A DNA stretch of 55,649 nucleotides from Candidatus Saccharimonadota bacterium (GTDB lineage Bacteria > Patescibacteriota > Saccharimonadia > Saccharimonadales > Saccharimonadaceae), in NCBI GenBank assembly GCA_017510705.1, contig JAFWMO010000006.1:1-55649 (forward strand). The letters run 5' to 3'. Below are positions 16,469 through 25,324 of this stretch, one piece after another. A program made the translations under genes and the position numbers. Every line of letters starts with the position of its first letter. The first letter of the stretch is position 1. Under the pieces are notes generated by a model. That model saw nothing but the letters and a program-made list of their open reading frames with translations, did not search any database and was not told where the DNA came from.

Positions 16469-17803
16469 ATGGAAGAAATAATTAGCTTATGCAAACGCCG
16501 TGGTTTTATATTCCCTGGCTCTGATATTTACGGTGGCTTCGCCGGCACTTGGGATTTTGGCCCACTTGGCGTTACTTTAAAGAAAAAAATAATGGACGAA
16601 TGGTGGAACTATTTTGTTGAAAACCGTGATGACATTTATGGTGTTGATGCGGCTATTCTCATGAACCCTAGGACTTGGGTTGCTTCTGGCCACACCGCCA
16701 CTTTCGCAGATCCTCTCGTAGAATGCAAAGAATGCAAATCCCGCTTTCGTGCCGACAAAATCGCCGACGGTATTTCCGAGTCTGTTACCACCGAAGAATT
16801 CCTAGCCACCCACACCAAATGCCCAGTTTGCGGCAAAGAAAACTGGGGCCCGATCCGCAAGTTTAATATGATGTTTACCACCCACGTTGGCGCCGTTCTT
16901 CCAGACGACGACGCAGAGCTTGCCGAAAAAAATATCGCCTATTTACGTCCAGAAACCGCCCAAGGTATTTTCACAAATTACAAAAATATCGTCGATACGA
17001 TTTACCCAAATATCCCATTCGGTATCGCCCAGCAAGGCAAAGCCTTCCGCAATGAAATCAGCCCACGCGACTTTATTCTTCGCGATCGCGAATGTTCGCA
17101 AATGGAAATTGAATATTTCGTGCATCCAGACACTTGGGAATCCGAATTTGAAAAAATCTACAAAGAATGTGACGATTTTCTAGAAATTCGCATGGGTCTA
17201 AAGCCAAACGATATCAACCATCTAGAAGTAGCCCCAGAAGATCGCGCTCATTATTCTAAACGCACTGTAGATTTTATGTTCAAATACCCAAATGGCGAAG
17301 AAGAGCTCATGGGCCTTGCCTATCGCACCGACTTCGATCTTCAAAATATCGCGCGCGAGTCTGGCAAATCCATGGAATACCGCGACAAGATCACAAACGA
17401 AGTCTTCGTGCCGCATGTGATTGAGCCATCTATCGGTGTAGAACGTCTTGTGCTCGCAGTTTTATCCACCGCCTACACGGAAGACGAAATCAATGGCGAA
17501 AAGCGCGTGGTATTAAAACTTCCAGAAAACCTTGCACCATTTAGATTCTGCGTTTCCCCACTTCTAAAGAATAAACCAGAACTAGTAGCCAAAGCCAAAG
17601 AAGTTTACGATTTGCTTCGCAAAAAATACACCAACGTTACTTGGGACGATTCTGGTAATATCGGCAAACGCTATCGCAAGCAAGACGAAATCGGCACACC
17701 AAAATGTGTTGTAATTGACTTTGATACATTAGAAGACGGCACTGTCACCGTCCGCGATCGCGACACCACCACACAGACCCGCGTCAAGATTTCAGATTTA
17801 TAA
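16469..17803 (+). CDS. glyS: Glycyl-tRNA synthetase, dimeric alpha2 type
   Basis: A 444-residue class II synthetase charging tRNA-Gly. Motifs seen: N-terminal Phe-Ile-Phe-Pro-Gly-Ser, a Cys-x2-Cys...Cys-x2-Cys insertion at about residues 88-125, Arg-Pro-Glu-Thr-Ala-Gln-Gly-Ile-Phe, motif 2 Phe-Arg-Asn-Glu-Ile-Ser-Pro-Arg and motif 3 Pro-Ser-Ile-Gly-Val-Glu-Arg, then an anticodon-binding C-terminus. It belongs to the eukaryote/archaea-like alpha2 form and not the alpha2beta2 form. It must recognise the unusual tRNA-Gly at 45427-45503. Confidence 0.95.
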   Translation: MEEIISLCKRRGFIFPGSDIYGGFAGTWDFGPLGVTLKKKIMDEWWNYFVENRDDIYGVDAAILMNPRTWVASGHTATFADPLVECKECKSRFRADKIADGISESVTTEEFLATHTKCPVCGKENWGPIRKFNMMFTTHVGAVLPDDDAELAEKNIAYLRPETAQGIFTNYKNIVDTIYPNIPFGIAQQGKAFRNEISPRDFILRDRECSQMEIEYFVHPDTWESEFEKIYKECDDFLEIRMGLKPNDINHLEVAPEDRAHYSKRTVDFMFKYPNGEEELMGLAYRTDFDLQNIARESGKSMEYRDKITNEVFVPHVIEPSIGVERLVLAVLSTAYTEDEINGEKRVVLKLPENLAPFRFCVSPLLKNKPELVAKAKEVYDLLRKKYTNVTWDDSGNIGKRYRKQDEIGTPKCVVIDFDTLEDGTVTVRDRDTTTQTRVKISDL

Positions 17804-17839
17804 AACTTTTTATGCTAAAATTAAACAAAGGAGGTAAAA

Positions 17840-18400
17840 ATGCCAAAAAAATCTAAAAACAAGAAAAGTTTAATTGTTGGAATTACAGCCAGCGTCATAG
17901 CCATTGCTATTATCGCTGCACTTATTATAGTTTTTGCAGTCACCAGGAAACCAATCCTAAACGACAACTATTTTGTCTCGGACGGCAGCAAATATGTACT
18001 TACCGTTGATTTTCTTGCTAACCTAGACGAAGGCGAAGAAGTAGATGAGCTTGCACCAATCAAATCTCACGCCGTCTATACTTATTCTGGCGACACCATT
18101 ACTGGCCTCAAGACTTACTACGAATACAAAGATGCCGAAACCGCCAAATCAGTCTATAATGCGGTCAAAGCTTCCGAAGAAGAATCTCCTGCCGAAAAAA
18201 TTGAATTAGACGGCAAATATATCATCATGACCATGCCAGCCTCAGACTACGAAAACGCTACTGCCACTCAAATTAAAGAAGAAATTGATTGGTATAATAG
18301 CTACACCGACGACGAGGACGACAATAGCGAAGATATTGAAGATCCAGCCGCCGAAGAAATCCTTGAAGAAACCACTAATGTAGAAAACGGCGATTTCTAA
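17840..18400 (+). CDS. Single-pass membrane-anchored acidic protein, unknown
   Basis: A 186-residue protein. A Lys-rich start (residues 1-10) and a transmembrane helix at about 11-35 are followed by an exported domain and a very acidic C-terminal tail (residues about 150-180, rich in Asp/Glu). GGAGGTAAAA precedes the ATG. A terminator follows. No family is recognised; a surface or periplasm-like role is inferred from topology. Confidence 0.75.
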   Translation: MPKKSKNKKSLIVGITASVIAIAIIAALIIVFAVTRKPILNDNYFVSDGSKYVLTVDFLANLDEGEEVDELAPIKSHAVYTYSGDTITGLKTYYEYKDAETAKSVYNAVKASEEESPAEKIELDGKYIIMTMPASDYENATATQIKEEIDWYNSYTDDEDDNSEDIEDPAAEEILEETTNVENGDF

Positions 18401-18410
18401 TAGCCAAACA

Positions 18411-18438
18411 AAAACCGCTCTTTACGAGCGGCTTTTTG
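18411..18438. terminator. Terminator between convergent genes
   Basis: AACCGCTC-TTTAC-GAGCGGCT with T runs on the plus side; it ends the 17840-18400 transcript before the convergent ppa gene. Confidence 0.85.
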
Positions 18439-18451
18439 TTTTTTGTTTTAA

Positions 18452-19060
18452 TTAGCTACGCATGTCTTTGATCGCAGCCTTGGCAGAATCAGCAAAGCTC
18501 TTCATACCTTTCTTTACCGCGAGCTCTGGATGTGCTTCTTCATAACGCTTGATGGATGCAGCAATCACTTCTTTTGCCTCTTTCAAACCCTCAAATGCCT
18601 TTACTTCCGTAGTACCAGGCTTCTTCAAATCTTTGTAGTGATTAAAATGAAATTCAATTTGTTTCAAAGTTTGTTTTGGCAAATCTTCTAGCTTTTCATA
18701 GCAATCACCATTATTGCGATCGTCTGCTGGTACACAAATAATTTTGTCATCTACTTCGCCACCATCCACAAACTTCATTACGCCAAGAATTTTTGCCTTC
18801 ATCCAAATACCAGTAGTGAGTGGCTGATCAGTAATCATCAGAACATCAAGTTCGTCACCATCTTCATCAATCGTCTGTGGGATAAAGCCATAATTACATG
18901 GTTTCGCAAAAGCAATTGGCTCTACACGATCCAGCATAAAACAAGCATGCTCACGATCCCATTCAATTTTATGATTAGAACCAGTAGGTATTTCAATCAC
19001 TACATTTAGCTCACCATTTTCGTAATCCCCCGGTGTCAAAACTTTATTAAAGTCTGCCAT
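18452..19060 (-). CDS. ppa: Inorganic pyrophosphatase, family I
   Basis: A 202-residue soluble pyrophosphatase that drives polymerisation reactions by hydrolysing PPi. The metal-binding signature Asp-Gly-Asp-Glu-Leu-Asp-Val-Leu is at about residue 68. The early Glu-Ile-Pro-x-Gly-Ser and Lys-x-Glu-x-Asp motifs are present. AAAAGGAGAAAAT precedes the start. It is 25-35 residues longer than E. coli PPase owing to a Lys/Ala-rich C-terminal extension. Confidence 0.94.
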   Translation of the reverse strand: MADFNKVLTPGDYENGELNVVIEIPTGSNHKIEWDREHACFMLDRVEPIAFAKPCNYGFIPQTIDEDGDELDVLMITDQPLTTGIWMKAKILGVMKFVDGGEVDDKIICVPADDRNNGDCYEKLEDLPKQTLKQIEFHFNHYKDLKKPGTTEVKAFEGLKEAKEVIAASIKRYEEAHPELAVKKGMKSFADSAKAAIKDMRS

Positions 19061-19089
19061 TATTTTCTCCTTTTACGGAATATATTATA

Positions 19090-19758
19090 TCATAGACTTT
19101 TGGCAATTTTGTATATTTTAGGTAGCAGTACGCCAATATCTTTTACTTTTGCTACCACTCCAAGATCGCTCGCAATCAAAAGTCGCATCATTTTTATTTC
19201 ATTTGCAGTAATTTCTCCACTTGCCCTCTCCACCAAAGATTTTTCCATCACGCTCCACTCATATTTTTTGTCTGGCAAAAGTTTATTCCCATCCGCATCA
19301 TAATAAAGGTTGATTTCTTCTCCGCTTGCTCGTGCCACATTCATCAAAAACCAAACATCCGCTAGCACCCCATCCACCCCAGCATTTAAGTTTTTTAACA
19401 CTTGATCTACAATTTCAAAATGTTCCGGATTATCCGAACTATCCGCTAAGACATTGATCTTTTTAAGCACTGCCGCAGCAAGTTCCATTCTTTCTAAGTC
19501 TACAAGTAAATTACTATAAAAAGTTTTCATTTTGGCGCCAGTCACTAATCCAAATTCGCCTTTACCATAATGGACATTCAGTTCTGTAAGTGAAAACATT
19601 TCTATTCCACCGGCAAGTTTTGATTTTTCTTTTCTCACGCCTCTCGCCATCACAGTTTTTTTGCCAGTTGGTGTAATAATATTCAAAATTCTATCCGCCT
19701 CACCATAATTCGTGCGTTTCAGTACATATGCCAAAGTTTTTTCATCCTTACCCTGCAT
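19090..19758 (-). CDS. recO: DNA repair protein RecO
   Basis: A 222-residue recombination mediator that anneals single strands and helps RecF/RecR load RecA. The N-terminal OB-fold shows Tyr-Val-Leu-Lys-Arg-Thr-Asn-Tyr-Gly-Glu-Ala-Asp-Arg-Ile, characteristic of RecO, and a helical C-terminal domain follows. It overlaps the receiver gene by 11 nt and belongs to the same minus-strand operon. Confidence 0.88.
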   Translation of the reverse strand: MQGKDEKTLAYVLKRTNYGEADRILNIITPTGKKTVMARGVRKEKSKLAGGIEMFSLTELNVHYGKGEFGLVTGAKMKTFYSNLLVDLERMELAAAVLKKINVLADSSDNPEHFEIVDQVLKNLNAGVDGVLADVWFLMNVARASGEEINLYYDADGNKLLPDKKYEWSVMEKSLVERASGEITANEIKMMRLLIASDLGVVAKVKDIGVLLPKIYKIAKSL

Positions 19759-20092
19759 ATTTATCTACATATCTCCTAATTTCTTGTGGCGTCATATCGT
19801 CTTTGTTCAAAACTCCTACCACGCCATATACGCTCAAATCCTTCCCGCCAAAATCAAGTGATGAAACTATCACTATTGGAATTTTTGCAGTATCAGAATA
19901 TGAAATCAATTCATTAAGAAATGTAAAACCATCCGGCCCTGTCAACAAAATATCCAAAAAAATCATTTCCGGAAGCTCATCATCCAGCGCTTTCATTGCC
20001 TCTATCGCATCGCCAAAAATTCGTGTTTTTTTATTAGTCGCTTTGCTAATGCACTCAGCCATTATTTCATCATCATCAATCACAAAAATCAT
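19748..20092 (-). CDS. Receiver-only response regulator
   Basis: A 114-residue REC domain with no output domain. The acidic cluster Asp-Asp-Asp-Glu (residues 6-9), the phosphorylation Asp in Phe-Leu-Asp-Ile-Leu-Leu (about 47), a Ser pair near 79 and Lys near 98 are visible. It begins at the stop of the kinase gene. It must act by protein contact or as a phosphate sink. Confidence 0.85.
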   Translation of the reverse strand: MIFVIDDDEIMAECISKATNKKTRIFGDAIEAMKALDDELPEMIFLDILLTGPDGFTFLNELISYSDTAKIPIVIVSSLDFGGKDLSVYGVVGVLNKDDMTPQEIRRYVDKYAG

Positions 20093-20779
20093 CTAAACTC
20101 CAAACAAACTTGCCTGTTTGCTCACCGGCAACTCCACATAAAAACTCGTTCCGTCGCGATGTCGCACCGCGCCTACTTCGGCGTGCATATAACGTGAAAA
20201 CTTTGACGCAATATAAAGCCCCAGTCCAGAAGAACCTGGACGCATAGCAATCGACGTTGGCTTTTTTATCCATCCACGTTTCATTTCTTTCCAAATATCT
20301 ATCGGAAGCGCCGGCCCAAAATCACGAATGTCAATTCTTACTTTACCTTTGTCGTCTTTTACCGTGAGCACCGACTTTGTCTCCATATCAGAATAATGTA
20401 TTGCGTTCAAAAGAAAATTATAAATCACGCTCCTAAGTAGTTCTCTATTTGCCACCACCAAACGCGAACGATTAGTATATTTTATTTCCAGGTTTTTGCG
20501 TGAAGCACTAAAAAGATTTTGGAGCTCTCTCGTTACATCGTCGCAAACAGCTCTCACCGCTACCGGCTCCATTTCAAATAGGCCGTCGTCTAATCTTTTT
20601 AATTTTGTAAGGTCATTCACTTGCTTAATTGCGCGCTCGGATACATTTATCATTTGCGTACGAATTCGTTCATTTGGCTGATTCATATCATCAAAAGACA
20701 GTGCAAGCTGCCTTAGTACAGCCAGCGGCGCTTTTAGCTCATGCGCAGCCACCAAAATTCCATCAACCTCCACATCCAT
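20093..20779 (-). CDS. Soluble histidine kinase without a sensor domain
   Basis: A 229-residue kinase holding only the dimerisation/His domain (His in Ala-His-Glu-Leu-Lys-Ala-Pro, residue about 13) and the HATPase domain (N-box Asn-Phe-Leu-Leu-Asn-Ala, G-box Ser-Gly-Leu-Gly-Leu-Tyr-Ile). There is no transmembrane segment or PAS domain. The ATG at 20779 was chosen because TATAAT lies exactly 6 nt before it. Its partner is the adjacent receiver-only protein; the signal input is unknown. Confidence 0.85.
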   Translation of the reverse strand: MDVEVDGILVAAHELKAPLAVLRQLALSFDDMNQPNERIRTQMINVSERAIKQVNDLTKLKRLDDGLFEMEPVAVRAVCDDVTRELQNLFSASRKNLEIKYTNRSRLVVANRELLRSVIYNFLLNAIHYSDMETKSVLTVKDDKGKVRIDIRDFGPALPIDIWKEMKRGWIKKPTSIAMRPGSSGLGLYIASKFSRYMHAEVGAVRHRDGTSFYVELPVSKQASLFGV

Positions 20780-20796
20780 ACCCCCATTATAACACA

Positions 20797-21543
20797 CTAA
20801 GCGTTGAACTTCACCGTCTCTAGAAGCCTGTCAAAATCTGCCTTGAATACTTCAGAATCAGTCTGCAAAATCACTGCTTTATCGCGAATTTTAAAAACTA
20901 CAATGTAGCCACGCAAATCCGTATCTGGAATTTTGCCAGTGTATTTATTTGCCGTAATACCATCCGCAAAAGTAATTGATTCCATTGTGAGATCCGCGTC
21001 GCGCGCCTCCATCTTCCTCTGATACTCTGCCGTCACCTTTTCAAAATCATCCGTCCGGATAGTCACACGAAGTGCCATAATTGTATTATCGGACACTTCA
21101 TTTACTTGTACCGGATTCAAATATGCCCTAAAATCTCCGCCTTTTGCCGCATCAGACGCTACATATACGCTCCAGGTTTTTGGATATTGGAATGTGAGTT
21201 CACCATAATCCGCTGGACCAGAAAAAGTCTGGTATGGATATTTTTCGCGTTCCAAAAATTCTGCCTCATCCTGTAAAGCTTGTTCATCTTTAGCCTCTGC
21301 TACTGCAATCGCAATCTGCCCATTTACGTCTGTACTTGCTTCGTTATATTGAAGCATCATCCACACAAAAAGCCCAATAAACGTCACCGTGGTAAGAGCC
21401 AGTGCTACTATCACGATAATTTTTATCACGTCACCCATATCTTTTTTTGCGGCCGGTTGCGGTGCATTAAGATTTGGCGTGCCAGACTGTGGCGCCATTT
21501 GCGGAGCCGTCATTGGCTGTACTGGAGGCATCTGATTATCCAT
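20797..21543 (-). CDS. Membrane-anchored exported protein, unknown
   Basis: A 248-residue protein: a Pro/Gln/Met-rich cytosolic start (1-35), one transmembrane helix (about 40-66), a short acidic helix and an exported domain of about 140 residues that resembles PsbP/MOG1-like folds by its pattern (Thr-Phe-Gln-Tyr-Pro-Lys-Thr-Trp). Function unknown. It lies upstream of the kinase pair with an 18-nt gap, so it may feed a signal to it, but this is a guess. Confidence 0.72.
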   Translation of the reverse strand: MDNQMPPVQPMTAPQMAPQSGTPNLNAPQPAAKKDMGDVIKIIVIVALALTTVTFIGLFVWMMLQYNEASTDVNGQIAIAVAEAKDEQALQDEAEFLEREKYPYQTFSGPADYGELTFQYPKTWSVYVASDAAKGGDFRAYLNPVQVNEVSDNTIMALRVTIRTDDFEKVTAEYQRKMEARDADLTMESITFADGITANKYTGKIPDTDLRGYIVVFKIRDKAVILQTDSEVFKADFDRLLETVKFNA

Positions 21544-21558
21544 AAGCTCATTATACCA

Positions 21559-21756
21559 CTATTTTGTAAAATCTTGCGCCAAAACTTCAATTTCGTTTTT
21601 TAGCTCATCCAAATCTTTGTCAATTTCATTCGCCATTTTTACCACATCTTTATATTTTGCGGTCGCTTCTTCTAGTTTAAAATCATCCGAATAAAACCAT
21701 TCTATTTTTTCGTCCAAATCTTCAATTTTTTGATTTAAAGTTTTATTTTCGCTCAT
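21559..21756 (-). CDS. xseB: Exodeoxyribonuclease VII small subunit
   Basis: A 65-residue helical protein with the family pattern of two helices (Glu-Asp-Leu-Asp-Glu-Lys-Ile-Glu-Trp-Phe, then a Tyr-Lys-Asp helix). It overlaps the end of xseA by 14 nt in a second frame. It caps and regulates the XseA nuclease. Confidence 0.85.
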   Translation of the reverse strand: MSENKTLNQKIEDLDEKIEWFYSDDFKLEEATAKYKDVVKMANEIDKDLDELKNEIEVLAQDFTK

Positions 21757-22834
21757 ATATCTCCTTTACTTCAGCATTTATTTCTTTATCATATGTCGTA
21801 ATCTTTACAATACTCCCAGGCGATACTTTACCAGACAAAATCGCATAGCCTTGTTTTAATACCTTCTCTGGGTTCAAAACTTCTATCAATTTTATCTTTT
21901 GGCGAATATCATTGTGAATTTTTTCTAAACTCATTTTAATTTCACGAAATATAGAGTTTATTTTATCTAAAATTTCATCCCTTTTCGCATCTATTCTAGA
22001 AATTACCATTGTGCCAGCACGCGTCACAGATAATTTTACACCCGTACGCATTGAATTTTTGTCTGGAGTCAAAATTTCCGCTGCATTAGATGGCGTAGAA
22101 GCCCTCACATCCGCCGCAAGATCCGCCAAGCTTTCATCTACTTCGTGCCCAATTCCCGTAATCACTGGTATTTTACTTGCCGCAATCGCTCGCACTAACT
22201 CTTCATCATTAAAGCAAGACAGATCGTCCGCACTCCCGCCGCCACGAATTATCGCAATTGCCTGTACTTCGCTATGTTCGTTAAAATACTTTATTGCCCG
22301 GATGATTTGGTCTGGCGCATCTATACCCTGCACTTGCGTGTGCGCCACCTGCACTTTTATTCCGCCCCATCTTGCGTTTAAAATTTTAATAAAATCTGCA
22401 TACCCAGCAGCTTGCGTAGAAGAAATTACGCCAAGTCGCGAAATATCACTTGGCAAAATTCGTTTTTTGTCAAAATCAAACAAACCTTCGTCGGTCAATT
22501 TCTTTTTCAAAAGTTCAAAAGCCTTTTTGATGCTCCCCTCACCCACCGGTTTTACAGCATTTACCGTAAACGAAAACTTCCCCCACTTGGTAAGTTTTGG
22601 CGTACCTCGCACCACAACTTTCATCCCATCTTCTAGCGGCGCTCTTAGCTGATAAAAAGACATAAAACAAGGCACACTAGTTTCCTCATCTTTGATATCA
22701 AAAAACACCCATTTGCCTTGATTTACTTTAAAACTCGCTACCTCACCAGAAATCAAAATAGATGAATAGGCATAGTCTAGTGTCTGGTTTACAGCAAAAG
22801 CAAAATCCGTCGGCGTAAAAATGTTATTTTCCAT
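21743..22834 (-). CDS. xseA: Exodeoxyribonuclease VII large subunit
   Basis: A 363-residue nuclease acting on single-stranded DNA. An N-terminal OB-fold (Ser-Gly-Glu-Val-Ala-Ser-Phe) is followed by the catalytic domain with Ile-Ile-Arg-Gly-Gly-Gly-Ser-Ala-Asp-Asp-Leu (about residue 195) and Gly-Ile-Gly-His-Glu-Val-Asp (about 230). A shortened coiled-coil region comes last (E. coli XseA is 456 residues). It overlaps the upstream membrane gene by 11 nt. Confidence 0.94.
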   Translation of the reverse strand: MENNIFTPTDFAFAVNQTLDYAYSSILISGEVASFKVNQGKWVFFDIKDEETSVPCFMSFYQLRAPLEDGMKVVVRGTPKLTKWGKFSFTVNAVKPVGEGSIKKAFELLKKKLTDEGLFDFDKKRILPSDISRLGVISSTQAAGYADFIKILNARWGGIKVQVAHTQVQGIDAPDQIIRAIKYFNEHSEVQAIAIIRGGGSADDLSCFNDEELVRAIAASKIPVITGIGHEVDESLADLAADVRASTPSNAAEILTPDKNSMRTGVKLSVTRAGTMVISRIDAKRDEILDKINSIFREIKMSLEKIHNDIRQKIKLIEVLNPEKVLKQGYAILSGKVSPGSIVKITTYDKEINAEVKEIYERK

Positions 22835-23864
22835 TTTTGCCTCGTATTACTTTGTAATACGGCCCGGTACCTGTCACGATCGTAAATAGCAAAGTAAACA
22901 CGCGCGTCATCACGGTCACGATTGTAGCAGTCGGAAAATCCACGCCAAGTGCAATCATTACACCTGCCATCCCTAGCTCATACAATCCGTATGGCACAAT
23001 CCCATCAAATACCGAGCCAATTGCCTCGCCCACTAGAATAAACGGCAAAAGCTCTGGCCGGCCTAGCGAAATTGCCACAATCCAATACGTTGCAATCTCA
23101 AAAAAGCTATATATAAGCCCCCACATTGTTGGCGCTACCAAAGCCTTTTTGTCTTTTTTCACAATCAGTACACACTCGTAAATGTCTAGGAAATAATCGT
23201 CAATTTTTTGCGGATTTAAAATCTTCTTCTTTTTACCAAATGTCAAAAATCTTACCAAATTATTTACTAGCGCTGAAATTGTCTTGCCAAAGAAATTAAT
23301 ACGTTTTTTGCTACTAGCAACAAACACAATTAGCGCCAGCATCATAAACACACCAAAATTCATCAGAAGCGACACCCAAATAATCCAAGTGGCCTCCGCC
23401 GGGATCAACCCTAGCACTGCCAAAATTATAATCGCCACTAGCGCCTGGAAATAATTCACTACCGTAGTTACAGCATAACGGAAAATATAAAGAAATGATG
23501 CTTGCCCAGCCGTAATTCCGTATGGATGAAGCCTGTAAGTAAGATAAGCCAACCCGCCCAAACCACCAGCCGGCACCGCATGATTTACGAAATTAAGCTC
23601 TGTAGAAATTAAAAACTTATCTTTTTTGCTAAAAACTTTTGCGTACTTTTTGGAAAGATACGAAAAAAATATCTGCCCACAAGCATAGTACATAAATAAT
23701 TGCTCTGGCACAAGTAATAGCAACACAAATAAATTCGCTTCTTGTAGATGATACCAAGTATCTACAATATCTGGCCAATTTTGCCATACGACATACCCCA
23801 CCAAAAAAACAGTTGCAACCGACAAAATAGTCCGAAAAGAAATCACGAATTTTTTCTTCGCCAT
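22824..23864 (-). CDS. Lysylphosphatidylglycerol-synthase-type transmembrane protein (UPF0104-like)
   Basis: A 346-residue membrane protein with about eight hydrophobic helices. The family-typical Pro-Ala-Gly-Gly-Leu-Gly-Gly segment (about residue 103) and the C-terminal Pro-Tyr-Gly-Leu-Tyr-Glu-Leu-Gly segment are visible. Such proteins flip lipids or modify the membrane; the soluble aminoacyl-transfer domain of MprF is absent. TATAAT lies 6 nt before the ATG. It is divergent from the Trm11-like gene. Confidence 0.82.
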   Translation of the reverse strand: MAKKKFVISFRTILSVATVFLVGYVVWQNWPDIVDTWYHLQEANLFVLLLLVPEQLFMYYACGQIFFSYLSKKYAKVFSKKDKFLISTELNFVNHAVPAGGLGGLAYLTYRLHPYGITAGQASFLYIFRYAVTTVVNYFQALVAIIILAVLGLIPAEATWIIWVSLLMNFGVFMMLALIVFVASSKKRINFFGKTISALVNNLVRFLTFGKKKKILNPQKIDDYFLDIYECVLIVKKDKKALVAPTMWGLIYSFFEIATYWIVAISLGRPELLPFILVGEAIGSVFDGIVPYGLYELGMAGVMIALGVDFPTATIVTVMTRVFTLLFTIVTGTGPYYKVIRGKNGK

Positions 23865-23900
23865 ACAGATATTATATCATAATTATGCTATAATCATTAT

Positions 23901-25016
23901 ATGAAATATCTTGCCATTCTTGGCCGTCAACCAGAAATTTCTATCGCCGAACTTGAGGCGACTAATTTCTGTACGGATATTGATAGACTAGGTGGCACTC
24001 AAAAACTCGCCGTAAAATTAGAGCAAAAACCTTTGGAGTTTTTGCAATCCTTACCAGATGGCAAAATTACTCTTGGCGTCAGCGATTATAGCAAAAACGC
24101 CTCTCCTCGTGCGGCAAAAACCGAGGCGCTTAAATTAAAGCAGATTTTAGTCCGCCATAGCCGTTCTGTACGCGTAGTAGAGAGCAAAACCGCCGCATTA
24201 TCCACTGCTACTTCCCTTCACAATGGCCTATCTGGCAAAAATCCTCGCAAAATTGAGCTAATCAACACTGACGACGGCTGGTATCGCACAATTGGAGTGC
24301 AAGATATTGATGCTTACACTAGGCGCGACCAAGCCCGCCCAGCCCGTGATGCCAAAGTTGGCATGCTCCCACCCAAACTCGCTCAAATCCTTATTAACCT
24401 TTGCGGTCCACTCCCGGCAGGCTCTCGTATTTTAGACCCATTCTGTGGCACCGGCGTCATCCTCCAGGAGGCACTCCTCATGGGCTACACTGCCTATGGC
24501 ACCGACCTTAGCGAACGTATGATAGAATATACGAGAAGAAACCTAAAATGGTTTTCCGACGAACATCGCGACCAACGGGGAGCTGGCGCAGCGAGCCCCG
24601 TAACGACGGGCGCGAGCGTCGCGCGTTCGGAAGAAAACCATTTTACGGTTTCCACTGGTGACGCTACCAAGTATCAATGGGATCAGCCGATTGATGCTGT
24701 AGCCTGCGAAGGGTATCTCGGCGCCCCTATGTCGCAAATCCCTACAGAAATAAAACTTAAAGAGCAAAAACAAGAATGCTCCTCTATTATTTTGGGATTT
24801 CTCAAGAATTTATTGCCGCAAATCAAGAAAAACACCCCAGTTATTATTGCCGCCCCTGCTTGGCTCAGAGAGAATGGCCAGTATGAACGCCTCAATATTA
24901 TTGACGAAATTGAAAATATGGGGTATAATGTTAAAGATATATCGCGCGAGGGTCTTCTTTATCATCGAGACGATCAAATCGTAGCGAGAGATATAATAAT
25001 ATTAAGGAAGAAATAA
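23901..25016 (+). CDS. Trm11-like RNA guanine-N2 methyltransferase with in-frame palindromic insert
   Basis: A 371-residue THUMP-Rossmann-type methyltransferase, likely acting on tRNA. The SAM loop Asp-Pro-Phe-Cys-Gly-Thr-Gly-Val near residue 181 is clear. The usual Asp-Pro-Pro-Tyr catalytic motif appears as Cys-Glu-Gly-Tyr-Leu-Gly (about residue 271), a variant I believe occurs in this subfamily. Residues about 215-248 are encoded by a GC-rich inverted repeat (see 24545-24644). The start is leaderless: TATAAT exactly 6 nt before the ATG. rpmA begins one base after its stop. Confidence 0.82.
   Translation: MKYLAILGRQPEISIAELEATNFCTDIDRLGGTQKLAVKLEQKPLEFLQSLPDGKITLGVSDYSKNASPRAAKTEALKLKQILVRHSRSVRVVESKTAALSTATSLHNGLSGKNPRKIELINTDDGWYRTIGVQDIDAYTRRDQARPARDAKVGMLPPKLAQILINLCGPLPAGSRILDPFCGTGVILQEALLMGYTAYGTDLSERMIEYTRRNLKWFSDEHRDQRGAGAASPVTTGASVARSEENHFTVSTGDATKYQWDQPIDAVACEGYLGAPMSQIPTEIKLKEQKQECSSIILGFLKNLLPQIKKNTPVIIAAPAWLRENGQYERLNIIDEIENMGYNVKDISREGLLYHRDDQIVARDIIILRKK
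24545..24644. repeat. 100-bp GC-rich palindromic element inside a coding region
   Basis: The ends AAAATGGTTTTC (24545-24556) and GAAAACCATTTT (24633-24644) are perfect inverted repeats. Inside, CGACGAA pairs imperfectly with a TTCGG stretch, CGGGG pairs with CCCCG and GCGCGA pairs with TCGCGC. The element is much richer in GC than the flanks, is in frame and adds about 33 residues between two methyltransferase motifs. Confidence 0.8.
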
Positions 25017-25289
25017 ATGTCACACGTAAAAGCTGGCGGTACCGCCAAAAACGTCCATAACAATGCTGGCCAGCGCCTTGGCGTTAAACGCTTCGGTGGC
25101 CAAAAGGTCAAAAACGGCGAAGTCCTAGTCCGCCAAACTGGCGCCACTAAAATTGCCGGTCCTGGCACCTATATGTCTCGTAACTTTACGATTCACGCTG
25201 CCAAGGACGGTGTAGTCACCTTCGTAAAGACCAAGAAAACTCACTTCTCTGGCAAGTCTTTGCCACGCATCCGCGTAGAAGTCCGCTAA
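25017..25289 (+). CDS. rpmA: 50S ribosomal protein bL27
   Basis: A 90-residue protein with the highly conserved bL27 start (Lys-Ala-Gly-Gly) and core (Gln-Arg-Leu-Gly-Val-Lys-Arg-Phe-Gly-Gly). The flexible N-terminus reaches the peptidyl-transferase centre. There is no N-terminal extension like the cleaved one of Firmicutes. AAGGAAG precedes the ATG. Its usual partner rplU is not in this window. Confidence 0.96.
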   Translation: MSHVKAGGTAKNVHNNAGQRLGVKRFGGQKVKNGEVLVRQTGATKIAGPGTYMSRNFTIHAAKDGVVTFVKTKKTHFSGKSLPRIRVEVR

Positions 25290-25296
25290 ATCAGCA

Positions 25297-25320
25297 AATA
25301 ACCCTTCGGGGTTATTTTTT
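25297..25320 (+). terminator. Terminator of rpmA
   Basis: AATAACCC-TTCG-GGGTTATT followed by T. The first orphan cassette begins 5 nt after it. Confidence 0.88.
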
Positions 25321-25324
25321 ATCC

